Positions 49,973 to 61,731 of a stretch of 64,000 nt of DNA are shown piece after piece (within the stretch, counting starts at the first letter, position 1; each line of letters begins with the position of its first letter). Origin of the DNA: Liquidambar formosana (lineage: Eukaryota; Streptophyta; Magnoliopsida; Saxifragales; Altingiaceae); the NCBI GenBank assembly GCA_039720395.1, contig CM077822.1, positions 18,372,589-18,436,588 on the forward strand, in the 5' to 3' direction. The notes under the pieces were generated by a model. The model did no database searches. It worked only from the letters and a program-made list of their open reading frames with translations, and had not been told where the DNA came from. The position numbers and the translations under genes were made by a program.

Positions 49973-50816
49973 TGAATCTGGGGTGGAAATTGAGAAAAAT
50001 GAGAGAGGTAGGAGTTTGAGTTTTCAAATAATTGTGAGATTGCTAATGCTTAATCTCTGTTTATGAAGAAACTCAGGGGGAGAGGATGCGAGAGTTAATG
50101 TATTGTCAGGAGGGCCGACACGCTATCATAAAGCCATACGCTATCATTGAAGGAAGGGGATTAATTAATCCCTCGAGCCTTGGGTTATCAGCATGCTGTT
50201 GCTGTTTTCTTTGACAAACCGACGCTTAGGCTGTCAATCATAGCGTTAGCGTCGGCCAGAGGCCAAGAGCTTTCGAGTAGCTGGGTGAGATAGCAATTTA
50301 TGGGTTCTGGGCTTGGAAATTTGGTTACCTAAACGCCATTGGACTTGACTTGAAAAGGATAATAAATTATGTGGGCCTAGAAGGACTAAATCAGATCCAG
50401 TGAGCAAACAAATCCAAACAAATTAAGGTCCAAAATTGATTATTCTTTAAGCCTAAAGCCCAATATGCGAGAAATGATGAGTAGCTTTGTAAATTGGGTC
50501 CAAGCTTGAAAATTTTTTTTGGCCCAAAAGATGCTGATGAGGTGAGAGAATTGTAAATGGGCTTATACTTAAAGAAATAATCAATTTTGTACATTTATCA
50601 AACTTTGGGGCACTCAAAAGATTTAGTAAACATGATGAGGCCCAAGGTATGATAAAAAAGGGAATTGGGTAAAGTCACATTAGAATAAGTTTCCCAATTG
50701 GTAAAAGGATGTGAACTTAAACATTTGCTTTGGCCAAATTTCAGTAAAAAATTGAGCATTCAGGTCGTGTTTGGACGCGTTCACCTACATCCAATCGATT
50801 AAGAAGAACAGAACAG
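49973..50816. other. Leader between antisense ORF and gag
   Basis: 844 bp without a supported frame. It would contain the promoter of the antisense ORF on one strand and the gag leader on the other. I saw no copy of the TGCGTACGCA motif. Confidence 0.55.
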
Positions 50817-53027
50817 ATGGCAGAACCAACCCTAGCCGATCTTATGGCTCTGATGCAACAAGAAAAAGCTGAGATGAAAAAAATGGTCGCTGCATTGGTA
50901 CAAAGGATGGATAACCTAGAGACAGGAGAAAGCAAGCCTAAAGAAGAAAAAGAGCAAAAGTATTCTGAAGGGGAGGAAGAAAAAACTGGAGAAAAAAACG
51001 GCGCCCGAAAGACAGATGAAAATGAGAATGCCTGGGATGATGAAGACTATGCTGACTACACACTCAAGAAAAAGGCCAAAGGAAAGGGCAAAGTAGAAGA
51101 CCCTCGGGTGGACAAACTAGAGGCTGAGAATCAAGAAATGAGAGAGCAAATGGGCCAGATGAAGGCCACATGGCGCAAATCCCAAGGAATGGATGACTAT
51201 ATGTTCTCCATGCCCGATGCTGAGTCCATAGCTAAAGCCCAACTACCCTCTAAATTCAAAATGGCAGATTATAAGAAATTTGATGGTACTGGCGATCTGA
51301 AGCAGCACCTCCGCCAGTACATGAGCATTACACGAATGAGGGGACTAAATTCAAATCAGATCTTGCGTGCTTTCCCTTTGTCGTTGTCAGGGGATGCATC
51401 AAAATGGTATTATGGGTTGGAAGAGAAGATGATTGGATCTTGGGAGGCTTTAGCCCAAGAATTTACAAATAAGTACAACTACAATACTATGCTGGATGTA
51501 ACACTGCGAGATTTGGAGATGACAAGACAGAGGTCTGATGAACCCTTCTCTGAGTTTATCGGCAGATGGAGGGCAAAAGCGGTAAAATTGACCAACAGGC
51601 CAGCTGAGATAGACCAGGTCAACATAGTGCTGAAAAATCTAACATCCGTTTACTTCGACAAAATGTTAACCTCATCTGTTATGGACTTTCAACAATTGTA
51701 TCAGTGTGGGACAAGGATAGAAGATGCAATCCATAAGGGACAGATAGAAGGCAAACCCAAAAGAGTATTTGGAGCAAACAGCAATGTTCCAAATAGTGGA
51801 GTTAGAACCAGTGGGACTACGCAAGCAGCAGTCAGTACTATTCAGCCAACTGAGAAGAAGCCGAGAGTATTCCATGATCTGGGTGTTCCTTTGTCTAAAG
51901 CTTTTGCTAACCTATCGAAACGAGGGTACCTACAAGCATTGGAACCAAGAGCACTCCCGAGTCCCATCCCGTCCAATTGGAGGCAGAACGAGTTTTGTGA
52001 ATTCCATCAACGAATTGGGCACAAGATCGATAATTGCACCCGTTTGAGGCATGAAATCCAGGATATGATAGATTCAGGAAAGCTACCACCTCCTGGGCTA
52101 GAGAAAAAGCCCAATGTACATCAAAACCCCATACCCGATCATAAGAATACACCTCCACCATATGCCAACGTGATCGAAGAAGGAAGCAAGAATTGGGACC
52201 TATCAGCACTAATAGCCGTATGTGTACCATGGGATGACAGTGATGAAGAAGAGGAGACACGGGGAACAAAGTTTTGGGAAGAAATCAGAGAAGGGACTGA
52301 AAGTGAAGATACTATGCATCTCACTCGCACGGGGAGACATTTTAAATCACCCTTTTTGGAGGGTGACCACCCAGGAAGAGAGGTAAATCAAGAAGTTGAT
52401 ATAGAAGAACTGAGACAGAAAATTGCAGATGTGGGGAAAGAAGAAGAGGAAGACAGGGTCTTAAAACAACTGAAAAGAACACAAGCAAACATCAGCCTAT
52501 GGGGTTTACTAGTGGCTTCCAAAAACCACAGACAAACGCTCTTGGATGCACTAGCAAGGCATGAGGTATCTGTAGAAACGACACCACAACAGGTACTGTC
52601 AATCATGGGAGTTGGGTCTACCAGTAGGGCTGTGTTAACTTTCTCGAAAGAAGATTTCCCAACTGAAGGTACAGAGCATGCAAAGCCTTTGTACGTTACT
52701 GTGGAATGCAAGGATTTAAGAATCCCAGTAGTCCTGGTAGATAATGGGTCAGCATTAAATGTGTGTCCTTTGCGCATAGCCACCAGACTAGGAATCTGCA
52801 AGGAAGGACTCGCACCATCTGCCATGACGGTAAGAGGATATGATAATAGCTCAAGAAGTGTGCTTGGAACATTTACAACCAATTGCAAGGTGGGACCTAC
52901 TGAGTCAACAGTCGAATTTTGTGTAATGGACATACCAGCAAATTATAATCTACTTCTGGGGAGAACTTGGCTCCATCCATTAGAAGCTGTTCCATCCACG
53001 GTACACCAGAAAATCAAATTACCATGA
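50817..53027 (+). CDS. gag-protease part of the giant element
   Basis: 736 codons. Residues about 1-130 are charged and coiled-coil-like; a retrotransposon gag domain follows (YKKFDGTGDLKQHLRQYMS.., FPLSLSGDASKWYYGLEE). A zinc-knuckle variant, C-x2-H-x4-H-x4-C (CEFHQRIGHKIDNC), lies near residue 395. The aspartic protease active site DNGS starts at residue 642. It ends at TGA (53025-53027); the next codons continue in the same frame into RT. The TGA therefore interrupts what was one gag-pol frame, most simply a nonsense change at a former Trp codon. Gag forms the particle, and protease cuts the polyprotein. Confidence 0.9.
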   Translation: MAEPTLADLMALMQQEKAEMKKMVAALVQRMDNLETGESKPKEEKEQKYSEGEEEKTGEKNGARKTDENENAWDDEDYADYTLKKKAKGKGKVEDPRVDKLEAENQEMREQMGQMKATWRKSQGMDDYMFSMPDAESIAKAQLPSKFKMADYKKFDGTGDLKQHLRQYMSITRMRGLNSNQILRAFPLSLSGDASKWYYGLEEKMIGSWEALAQEFTNKYNYNTMLDVTLRDLEMTRQRSDEPFSEFIGRWRAKAVKLTNRPAEIDQVNIVLKNLTSVYFDKMLTSSVMDFQQLYQCGTRIEDAIHKGQIEGKPKRVFGANSNVPNSGVRTSGTTQAAVSTIQPTEKKPRVFHDLGVPLSKAFANLSKRGYLQALEPRALPSPIPSNWRQNEFCEFHQRIGHKIDNCTRLRHEIQDMIDSGKLPPPGLEKKPNVHQNPIPDHKNTPPPYANVIEEGSKNWDLSALIAVCVPWDDSDEEEETRGTKFWEEIREGTESEDTMHLTRTGRHFKSPFLEGDHPGREVNQEVDIEELRQKIADVGKEEEEDRVLKQLKRTQANISLWGLLVASKNHRQTLLDALARHEVSVETTPQQVLSIMGVGSTSRAVLTFSKEDFPTEGTEHAKPLYVTVECKDLRIPVVLVDNGSALNVCPLRIATRLGICKEGLAPSAMTVRGYDNSSRSVLGTFTTNCKVGPTESTVEFCVMDIPANYNLLLGRTWLHPLEAVPSTVHQKIKLP

Positions 53028-56000
53028 GAAGGAGGTGTTCTAGTGATTCATGGAGATGGGGAGATAACTGGTCAGGTTCTGGGAATCAAAGAAGGAGAAG
53101 AAAACCTGGGATGGAGAGGATTTGAGCTGGTACAAGTGCTGGAAAGGAAGGATACAGAGAAGGAAAAAGTTTGCCCAGACTTTGCAGAAGGAGTAAGTCA
53201 CATGGTGGCGCACATCATGAAGAAGATGGGATATATGCCAGGCATGGGCATGGGGAGAAATAGCCAAGGAATCACCGAATTCCCAGATTTTCGAGCACAG
53301 AAGAACCGCAAAGGGTTAGGTTACGAGGGAAAAGAAGGGTTCCCACAGAATAAGAACACGCTCAATGGGAATTTTGTCAAAGAAGGAGAAAACTTTCCCT
53401 ATTGTGGTTTCCCTGAACCCTGGACAGATAAAAGGAGCGGGAAGAGGTTACCTGGACTGGAAGTATTCTTCATAGAAGAGCTGAGAATGGAGCTTGTTTT
53501 GAAGGAACCAACCAAGATAGAAATACCAGAAGTGGACTGGGCCGACAACCTGGAACAGGGAGCATGGAACTTGCTACTATCTGATCACGACATGTACATA
53601 CTTGCCTTGACTAAAGAGGCAGTTGCGGGGGACTTGTCAAAATTGATTAAGGATGCTAATGGGGGAACTAGTACTTGGAGCTGGGAGAAGGGAGCAGGGA
53701 CTATTGAAAATGGCGCTCAGGCTATGCTTGGTAAAGAGGCCGTTAAGAAAATCCTTGATGTAATCACTCCTTTTACTAATGAAACGAGCTCTGATTTTGC
53801 TTATGTCGATATGTCCCTTGACGAATATATTGTACAAATGTCTAAAGACCCTGACTTAAACAAAGCAATTAATGATGAACACGAGAGAAAACTCGAACCT
53901 GTAAAGAATGAAACCATCATGATTAACTTAGGTACTAATGAAAATCCTAAGGAAATACAAATTGGGTCCACTCTGTCTGTACAAGAGCAATCTGATTTCA
54001 GCACCTTATTGGAGGAATTCCAAGATGTGTTTGCATGGTCCTATGAAGATATGCCTGGTATAGACCCCGAGATTGTGCAACATCGCATTGACATCAAAGA
54101 AGGGTTTAGACCAGTAAAGCAACGTCTAAGAAGAATGCAACCCGAATGGCAAATCAAGGTGAAAGAAGAAGTGTCCAAGCTATTAAAAGTGGGTTTCATA
54201 CAGGCAGTGAGTCAAGCTGATTGGATTGCCAACATAGTACCGGTACCAAAGAAAGACGGGCGGGTACGAGTGTGTGTAGACTACCGAGATCTCAACAAAG
54301 CTTGCCCAAAAGATGATTTTCCTCTCCCACACATTGATGTTTTGGTGGATAACACAGCAGGCAGTGCATTAATGTCATTTATGGATGGATTTTCTCGGTA
54401 CAATCAAATACGGATGGCACCGGAGGACATGACTAAAACCACCTTCACTACTGGATGGGGCACATACTGTTATACAGTTATGCCATTTGGATTGAAGAAT
54501 GCAGGCGCAACCTATCAACGGATGGCTACCACATTATTGCATGACATGATGCATCGAGAAGTGGAAGTATACGTGGACGATATGATCGTAAAGTCAGAGA
54601 CTAGGGAAGGTCACTTGCAGAATTTGAGGAAGTTCTTCAAAAGAATCAGGAAATATAAACTGAGGTTGAACCCACAAAAATGCACTTTCGAAGTAACATC
54701 AGGAAAATTGCTGGGGTTCTTGGTAACAAACAGGGGAATAGAGGTGGACTCCACCAAGGTCAAAGCTATCTTAGAAATGCCACCGCCAAAGACAGAAAAA
54801 GAAATACGTGGATTTTTAGGGAGGTTGCAGTACATCAGCAGATTTATAGCAAAACTCACTTCAACTTGTGAGCCCATTTTTAAGCTACTAAGAAAAGGGG
54901 AGCCTAAAGAATGGAATGATCAATGCCAACAAGCATTCGAAGCTATAAAAGAATACTTGTTAAACCCACCAATCCTGGTTCCCCCTCGTCCTGGAAAACC
55001 ATTGATGTTGTATTTATCCGTCTTTGAGGAAGCTTTGGGGAGCATGTTGGCACAGCGGGATGATCAGGGATGTGAACACGCCATCTACTACTTAAGCAAG
55101 AAGTTGCATGACTATGAAACAAGATACACGGTGGTAGAGAAATCGTGCTTTGCGTTAGTGTGGGCTGTTCAAAAGTTAAGGCACATCTTGATGAATTATG
55201 AAGTCCAAGTAATATGCCGGATGGATCCGCTCAAATACCTATTTGAGAAGCAAACACTCAACGGGCGATTATCGCGATGGCTGTTTTTACTTGCCGGATT
55301 CGAATTGGTTTATGTCACGCAGAAGGCGATAAAAGGAGGGGCAGTATCAGATTATTGTGGAAAACATCCGGTGCTAGGGGAAGCCCTTAACAATGATTTC
55401 CCCGATGAAAACCTCTTGAACGTCGATTGTTTAAAGACATGGAAGATGTATTTCGACGGAGCATCGAATCAGTATGGAGATGGGATCGGGGTCATTCTGA
55501 TTACACCAGAAGGATCACACATACCCCTGTCAGTTAAACTAAACTTCCAGAATTCAAACAACACAGCAGAGTATGAGGCTTGCATTGCAGGGTTAGAAGC
55601 ATTGTTAACCTTACAAGCGGAAGAAGTAGAGGTTTTTGGGGACTCCGCACTAGTAATTGCTCAAGTCCAGAACATCTGGAAGACCAGGGAAGAACACCTG
55701 AAACCCTATCAAAACCACCTCGAAAGACTAGCTCATAAATTCCAAAAAATAACTTTCACCCCCTTACCCAGATCTCAAAACCAGTTTGCCGATGCCCTAG
55801 CCACATTAGCCTCTTTAATTCATATTCTAGAAGGAGCCCGATTACAACCATTGACCATACAACAAAAATCCCAACCAGCCCATGAAACCACTATTATGGT
55901 TATGGAAGGAGAAATTGATGATGGGGAGCCTTGGTATTTCGACGTCCTGAATTTTCTGGAACGTGGCAAATACCCAGAAGGAGCAGATAAGAAAGATCAT

Positions 56001-56237
56001 CGAGCGTTGAGGTTGCTAGCAATGCAATATATCTTATGTGGAGGAAGTCTATTCAAAAGATCTCCCAATGGTATTCACTTGTTATGCATTAATGAAAAAG
56101 CAGCCAAAGTATTAATCAGTGAAGTGCATGAGGGGGAATGTGGTCCTCACATGAATGGGAAGATGCTAGCAAAGAAGATCATTCGGCTAGGATACTATTG
56201 GACTACCATGGAAGCAGATTGTGGGAACTATGTATGA
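53028..56237 (+). pseudogene. pol part: G-patch, RT, RNase H, archaeal-type RNase H, start of INT
   Basis: Same frame as gag-PR, closed by TGA at 56235-56237. A G-patch-like motif (MKKMGYMPGMGMGRNSQGI) lies at residues about 60-78 counted from 53043. The RT has PVPKKDGRVRVCVDYRDLN and catalytic YVDD at residues 510-513. The first RNase H looks degenerate: the usual Asp is replaced in MLYLSVFEEALGSML. The second, archaeal-type RNase H carries the four acidic positions (YFDGASN, NNTAEYEACIAG, VFGDSALVIAQ, FADALATLA). The integrase zinc-binding HHCC begins before the stop (His in GPHMNGK, then C at the break). It copies the element's RNA to DNA, but the two TGA codons block a full polyprotein unless read through. 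Confidence 0.9.
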
Positions 56238-57176
56238 AAATGTCATCAGTGCCAGGTTTACTCTAACATGCAATACACGCCTCCGGTTGAATTACACCAG
56301 TTGACGTCACCTTGGCCATTTTCTGCTTGGGGCATAGACATTATGGGAAAGATAGCTCCTAAGGCTACAGGAGGGTACGAGTATATATTGGTAGCGATCG
56401 ATTACTTCACAAAATGGGTGGAAGTAGAGGCTTATACGGTGTTGAAAGCTAAGCAGGTAGCTAAATTCATTGAGACTCATATTATCTGTAGGTATGGAGT
56501 GCCGCACGAGGTCATTTCGGACAATGGTCTACACTTTCAGGGGGAAGTCCAAGATGTGTTCGAGAAATACAGTATTAAACATCACAAATCCTCCCCTTAT
56601 CGACCTCAGACCAACGGAGCAGTAGAAGCGGCTAATAAAAATGTCAAGCACATCCTCGAAAAGTCAGCAGAAACTTACAAGGACTGGGCAGAAAAATTGC
56701 CAAATGCATTGTGGGGATATCGAACATCAATAAGGTCATCTACTGGGGCAACCCCTTATTCACTGGTATATGGAATGGAAGCAGTGTTACCAGTGGAATT
56801 GGAAGTCCAATCGGTAAGGGTCATGGTAGAAGGAAAAATCCCCGAAGCCGAATGGAAAAGAAATCGCTACGAACAATTGGCATTGTTAGATGAAACAAGG
56901 CTCAAAGCATTATACCATGTGCAAGGGTATCAGAGGAGAGTCGCCAGAGCATTTAACAAAAGAGTGAAGCCGAGGAACTTAAAGGAAGGAGATTTAGTGC
57001 TCAAGGAGATGCTAACTCGGGTATCAGATCCTAGGGGCAAGTTCAGACCCAACTGGGTGGGCCCATACATCATTAAAACCATACTGCCAGGAGGAGCAGC
57101 CAAGCTAATGGACGAAGAAGGGAATGAGTTCACACAGCCCACCAATCTGGACCGACTCCGGAAATATTACATATAA
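56238..57176 (+). pseudogene. Integrase part of the giant element
   Basis: In frame with the upstream pol after TGA 56235-56237, ending at TAA 57174-57176. It starts with the second half of the zinc finger (KCHQCQ). The catalytic DDE core is visible as WGIDIMG, ISDNGLHF and NGAVEAANKN. The C-terminal part has the gypsy-type DNA-binding signature GPYIIKTILPGGAAKL. Residues needed for strand transfer look intact, but the upstream stop separates it from RT. Confidence 0.9.
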
Positions 57177-57342
57177 AGTGGACTCAATTTTGTGTAAACA
57201 ATGGGTTGGAATCAGTGCAAAATTTAATTAAGATAGTTTTGTTTATTTAAATAACTGTTACATCTTGTTGATTGCTTGTGCTAAAAAAGGGAAAGGACAT
57301 GAAATACAATATGATTGACAAGGTATATTTCAAAGTAGCAAA

Positions 57343-58718
57343 TCATTTCCTCGTCTTTTTTCGATCACAACTACTTTGCCCAAAGATCTTCCGCTTGTGC
57401 TGGTCACTTGCTTTCTTGGATTCCTCAATATCAGAAGCAAGCCAAGCATAGTAAGACGTTGAAGGGCTGATTAACATTGGGGCGGTGATAGAATATGTCC
57501 GAGATCTTTGGGGCCATGCTTCCCGGATGCGCTCAATAATACGACCCACAAGAGGACAGACGTATCCCATATGGTCTTTATTCAGAGCTCTCTGGGATTC
57601 TCCAAATTGACGCTGAATACGGGGCACCGGGCAGTAAGATATTTCTTTCAGACCAACCAACATCACGCCATGAGAAAGGATCAAACTTGAAGTCATGTCA
57701 GGTATTCTCCACCAAGGGCAGAACCACCGAACATCATGACAAGAAAGGTTAGAAACCATTGCTTGAAGGTTATCCATGTCGGGAAAAGGTTTGATCAAAG
57801 GCCTACGGCGATACAATTGCGGCTGGTATGTCCAGGGACTCGACTGAGGTTCTGACACAAGTTGAAGACGCTCGAAAAGCCAAATCTGGAGAAAGGACAA
57901 AGCATTCATACGTACGCATTAGACAAAGATGCGTCCGCACACATGCACACGCTTAGTAAACAGTTGCGTACGCAACATATAACGTACGCAATGTCAACTT
58001 ATGCGTACTCAAGATGCGTCCGCTACATATACTGATGCGTACGCAACAAGGCAGCAGCAGAACTGAAAAAAAAAAAAAGGGAAGGAGGCAGTAAACTCAC
58101 CTGCAGCAAAAGGGGACTACCGCCTATGAAGGAAACCTCACCTCTCACGAATTTGCTCAAAGCATTGAGAGTACCAGCTAAAATTATCATGCAAGGATTT
58201 TGGACCTTTAAGACTGGAAGAACTCGTAGCAGAGTTGCGTCAACAGAATCAGAATCATCCATGAATAAGTATTGTGCCAAGATACAAAAACAAGCGGCAT
58301 TCAATTGATACTGAGGTTGGTTTTCTGTGCTCGCAGTAGGAAGTTGACGGAAATATGAGATCAAGGACTGCAAGTTTATTCGGGAATCTGAAAACAAGTC
58401 ACGAGCAACTCTAAAGGAGATACCAAATATGGGAACTAAATCCTCAGCTTTAGCTTGGGCAATTGAGGGTAGCAGGACATGAGTAAAATCGGAACGCCCG
58501 AGAATAGCTCCAAACTCCTCCATAGTAGGACACATCTCTGAATTGTTGAAGCGAAACACATGACGGGAAGGATCCCAAAATCCCGCAGCAAATTGGAGAA
58601 AGTTCTGATCGACCCACACTTTGGAGTAATCAAGTAAAGAAGCTAAGTGGAATTTTGTATTCAGCTCCTCGTGAAATTGACGATTAAAAGATTTAATCCA
58701 ATCAGAAAGAATTGCCAT
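57343..58718 (-). CDS. Antisense DUF7745-like gene, two exons, about 386 aa, intact
   Basis: Exons 58718-58101 and 57885-57343, both phase 0, with donor GTGAGT and acceptor TTTCTCCAG. The start is the first ATG of the frame (MAILSDWIKSF). The first exon has FAAGFWDPSRHVFRFNNSEM and CPTMEEFGAILG, which match the pattern of the plant domain I know as DUF7745 (found in many retroelement-linked proteins). The second exon continues with LQIWLFERLQL and a DVRWFCPWW block and has a basic tail (HKRKIFGQSSCDRKKTRK). No stop or splice defect seen, unlike its neighbours. Function unknown; the basic tail could serve nuclear import or nucleic-acid binding (inference). Motif clusters lie in its intron and 5' flank. 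Confidence 0.72.
57909..58045. promoter_or_regulatory. TGCGTACGCA cluster in the intron of the DUF7745-like gene
   Basis: Exact copies at 57965-57974 and 58036-58045. Variants: TACGTACGCA (57909), TGCGTCCGCA (57930), AACGTACGCA (57981), TGCGTACTCA (58002) and TGCGTCCGCT (58015). The intron is only 215 bp, so the motif makes up about a third of it. Confidence 0.7.
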
Positions 58719-59265
58719 TACCAAGAATTTCTGAAGACAGGCGGTGGAATAAAGGAAATGATTTAAGGCATTCAGAATGGTTTGTCATTACAGAGGACTT
58801 TTGAAAGAAGGCGGTGGAATGAAAAGAAAAGGATATTCATGCAGCTGTGTGGGTCCCATAGAGCACTATCTTGCGTACGCTAACTTATGCATTGCGTACG
58901 CAGCATGCGTACGCACACTGTCATTCTGCGTACGCAACATGCATAGCCATCAGGTTGTCTTGCATACACATCTGTGTGGATTTCTGCCAGCAGCTTTTCA
59001 CGACAGATACCAAGTCCGAAAGATAGTGGTTGTTTGGTTCGATCAAATCATGGTGGATTGCTCTCGATGAAATATTAGTGATTTATGGAGGTTCGCGTTT
59101 TGAAAAAGGCATTTTCTTATATAAACATGCAATTGCTAAATGGAAATAAAAAAAAAAAAAAACTGAAATAAAGGTTATGGCAGAAATGTTTAAATACACA
59201 TCCAAAAAAATCAATACAGAAACTGTTCTGAGAAAAGAGGGGGTAAGTGAAAAAACAACAACAAT
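58719..59265. promoter_or_regulatory. Spacer between the antisense genes with TGCGTACGCA cluster
   Basis: 547 bp upstream of the DUF7745-like gene. Exact copies at 58893-58902, 58906-58915 and 58927-58936; variant TGCGTACGCT at 58872-58881. It holds the 3' flank of the PMD gene and presumably the promoter of the DUF7745-like gene. Confidence 0.6.
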
Positions 59266-60356
59266 CTATCGCCTCTGAGCACTGGATGAGCTGGCACCAC
59301 CGCGACCACGAGGGGGCTGCATCACGCTCTCCTCATCACCGTCCCCATCATCGTCATCATCATCACTGTCTGAATCACCACCACCACCTCGTCCCGCGCC
59401 TCCCCGCAGCTCCAGGATGGTCTGTGACTGATCAATACATAGCTGCTTGAGTCCGCCTATCATCTGATAGACGAACTCAGTCTCGGGGAGCGTAAGCTAA
59501 CAAGGAAAAATGGAAAAAACAATTAGGGCATGCATACATCACATGATAACCATATTTTTGCAGAAATAGAGAAAACATACCTGACGTGTACCAGGAGGAA
59601 TAGGACAGGGATAGGCCGTCATATCCCGCTGGATACGCACATCACGAACCCGGCCGTTGCGACGGAAGAGTGGGACAGACCAGGAAGGGAATACAGGTGG
59701 AAATCCCTCGCCAGGCGCGCCAGCAAAAGGAACCTGACAGAAAAGGAGAAGATAAAGTGAGCATCAAAGATCAAAAACAGGTAAAAGAAACACAGAAATA
59801 AGCAGAATACCTGGTGTCCTACGAGGCGGGGCATGAGCCGCGAGCGAGCGAAAGTGGAGTAGCTCTTCGAGGGTCCTAGCAGTCTGGAAAGGTAGTGTAT
59901 ACCCTCTCGCCACTCCTCCACATCCGCTGTGCTCATCGAATAGGGGATCTGGGAAAAGGAAGGCGGATCATAAGGAACCCTCTGGCGCAGCTCCGGGTCG
60001 ATGGTGAGCTGGGGCACCACCCTCTCAGCAAAATAGAAGGCGCGTGCCCGGGGATAGGACAGCAGACAGGAGATCTCAGACATCTCCCGTGCATCCTCCT
60101 CCCAGTCCTGAGGACCCAGCTCCGGAGCACCCACCCATGGTCGAGCATTCACCAGCAAAAAAGAGGAAGTTAGTACAGTTAAAAAATAAAAAAAAAGAAG
60201 AGAGGGGGAAAGAGAGGAAAGGAAGGCACTTACCCTATCTAGTCTGTCCAGAAACTCCCTGACCACGATGTGTGAAGCCTCGTCACCATCCATCAGCGGC
60301 TCCAGGGTGAGGTACTCACGAGCCCACAGTTGTACAGTTCAGATGTTACCATTTAC

Positions 60357-60359
<3 letters not shown>

Positions 60360-60412
<53 letters not shown>
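60360..60412. repeat. Poly(A) run of about 53 nt
   Basis: On the minus strand it is a T-run in intron 2 of the PMD gene, just upstream of exon 3; no AG follows it before the exon. Confidence 0.95.
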
Positions 60413-60415
<3 letters not shown>

Positions 60416-61149
60416 AGAGAGAAAGGAAGCATCCTACCCCCCACAAGCGCCAACACCCGGTAGGATCAGACACTAGCCGACTCAGAGAATCCATAGTGGC
60501 GTACAGATGAGATAGCACCGCACTCCCCCAGCCGTACTCTCTGGCAGCAGCCAAATCATCCAAAGCCAATAGCCATCCAGGCTCCACTTTCTGTGCAGAA
60601 TTGGCGACCAGAAAGGCGCCAAGGAGGTATAGAATGAATGCTCATGCCATCTGCGTGCGATCCTCCGCAGTATCCTGGCCTCTCTGAGAGTACGCAGCAA
60701 GCAGAGCTGGGTACTTCAGCGTAGCAGATGGGCAAGGGACTCCCAACAAGCGCAAGGTCAAGGCCTTGCGGTCGGCCTCTGTCAGCTCAAAAGTAAACCG
60801 CCGTCCCCTCATCCTCAGCCCAGTCAGGCGGTAAAAGTCATACGGGGTCATAGTGTACTCCCGTCCTGCTATATGGAAGGTGTGGGTGGTGTCCCACCAC
60901 CTCTCGGCCAAGGCAAGCACAAGGGTAGGGCCAGGACGGCGCGTGATAGTGTTAGTGGCGAGCTTCCCGAAGCCCGCGTCTATGACCAGCTGCCAGGTCT
61001 CCTCGGTAAGCCGACTCCACCAACTAGTCAGGCTATCCATGCTACCACGTCCGTACTTCTTCTTTGGAATCTGCAAAAGATTAAAGTCAGGTAAGTATAA
61101 AAACAGGTATGTATATTAGATAATTCTATAATATAGAATTCATAAAATA

Positions 61150-61731
61150 TGCGTACTCAACCCCCACAGTTGCGTACGCACCAGAACAAGTTCACCCATG
61201 CATACGCAATGCACAAAAGTGCGTACGCAACAATGATCCGCGTACGCATTAACATACACTGCGTACGCATCTAATAACCCATTGCCCCCTCACCCACACT
61301 ATGCCATCATTAGGCCTATTCATCAAAATCCTAGGGCCTATCTTAAGGATCTGTGACATTGCGTACGCATCCAGTGGGGTTAAGTACGCAAGTTTGTTAA
61401 AATAATATCATTACGTACGCATGATTGATCTACGCGGACCCGATGTTAGTATCAATCCGAATTAGCATGGGTTCCTCTCGAGCTTGAGACTCAAAGCTCT
61501 GAACCTCGGAATTCTTCGCACATGATGCGTACGCAACCGTTGTAGATGCGTACGCATCATTGGCGACATCATCCCGCGGAATAGGGTATCACCCCTTCCT
61601 TTTTTCCCCCCGTGTAACATCAATCATGATTGAGTCTTAGGTCATAGGTCGCGTAGGTTTTGTTTTCGAGGTCTGCTGTAAAGAACTCGAGTATCAGTAT
61701 TACGTACGCAACAGGTGGTCTTGCGTACGCA
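61150..61731. promoter_or_regulatory. Large TGCGTACGCA cluster in intron 1 of the PMD gene
   Basis: Seven exact copies begin at 61171, 61220, 61260, 61360, 61526, 61547 and 61722. Variants include TGCGTACTCA (61150), TGCATACGCA (61199), CGCGTACGCA (61239), TAAGTACGCA (61381) and TACGTACGCA (61412, 61701). This is the densest stretch in the window. Confidence 0.75.

Noticed and set aside
53025..53043. An Ogre-type intron between protease and RT
   Set aside because: Ogre elements often splice here, but the frame runs straight through with a single TGA and no convincing donor/acceptor pair, so no intron is needed.
60268..60510. Lys-rich frame over the 53-nt A-run
   Set aside because: Homopolymer artefact within intron 2 of the PMD gene.
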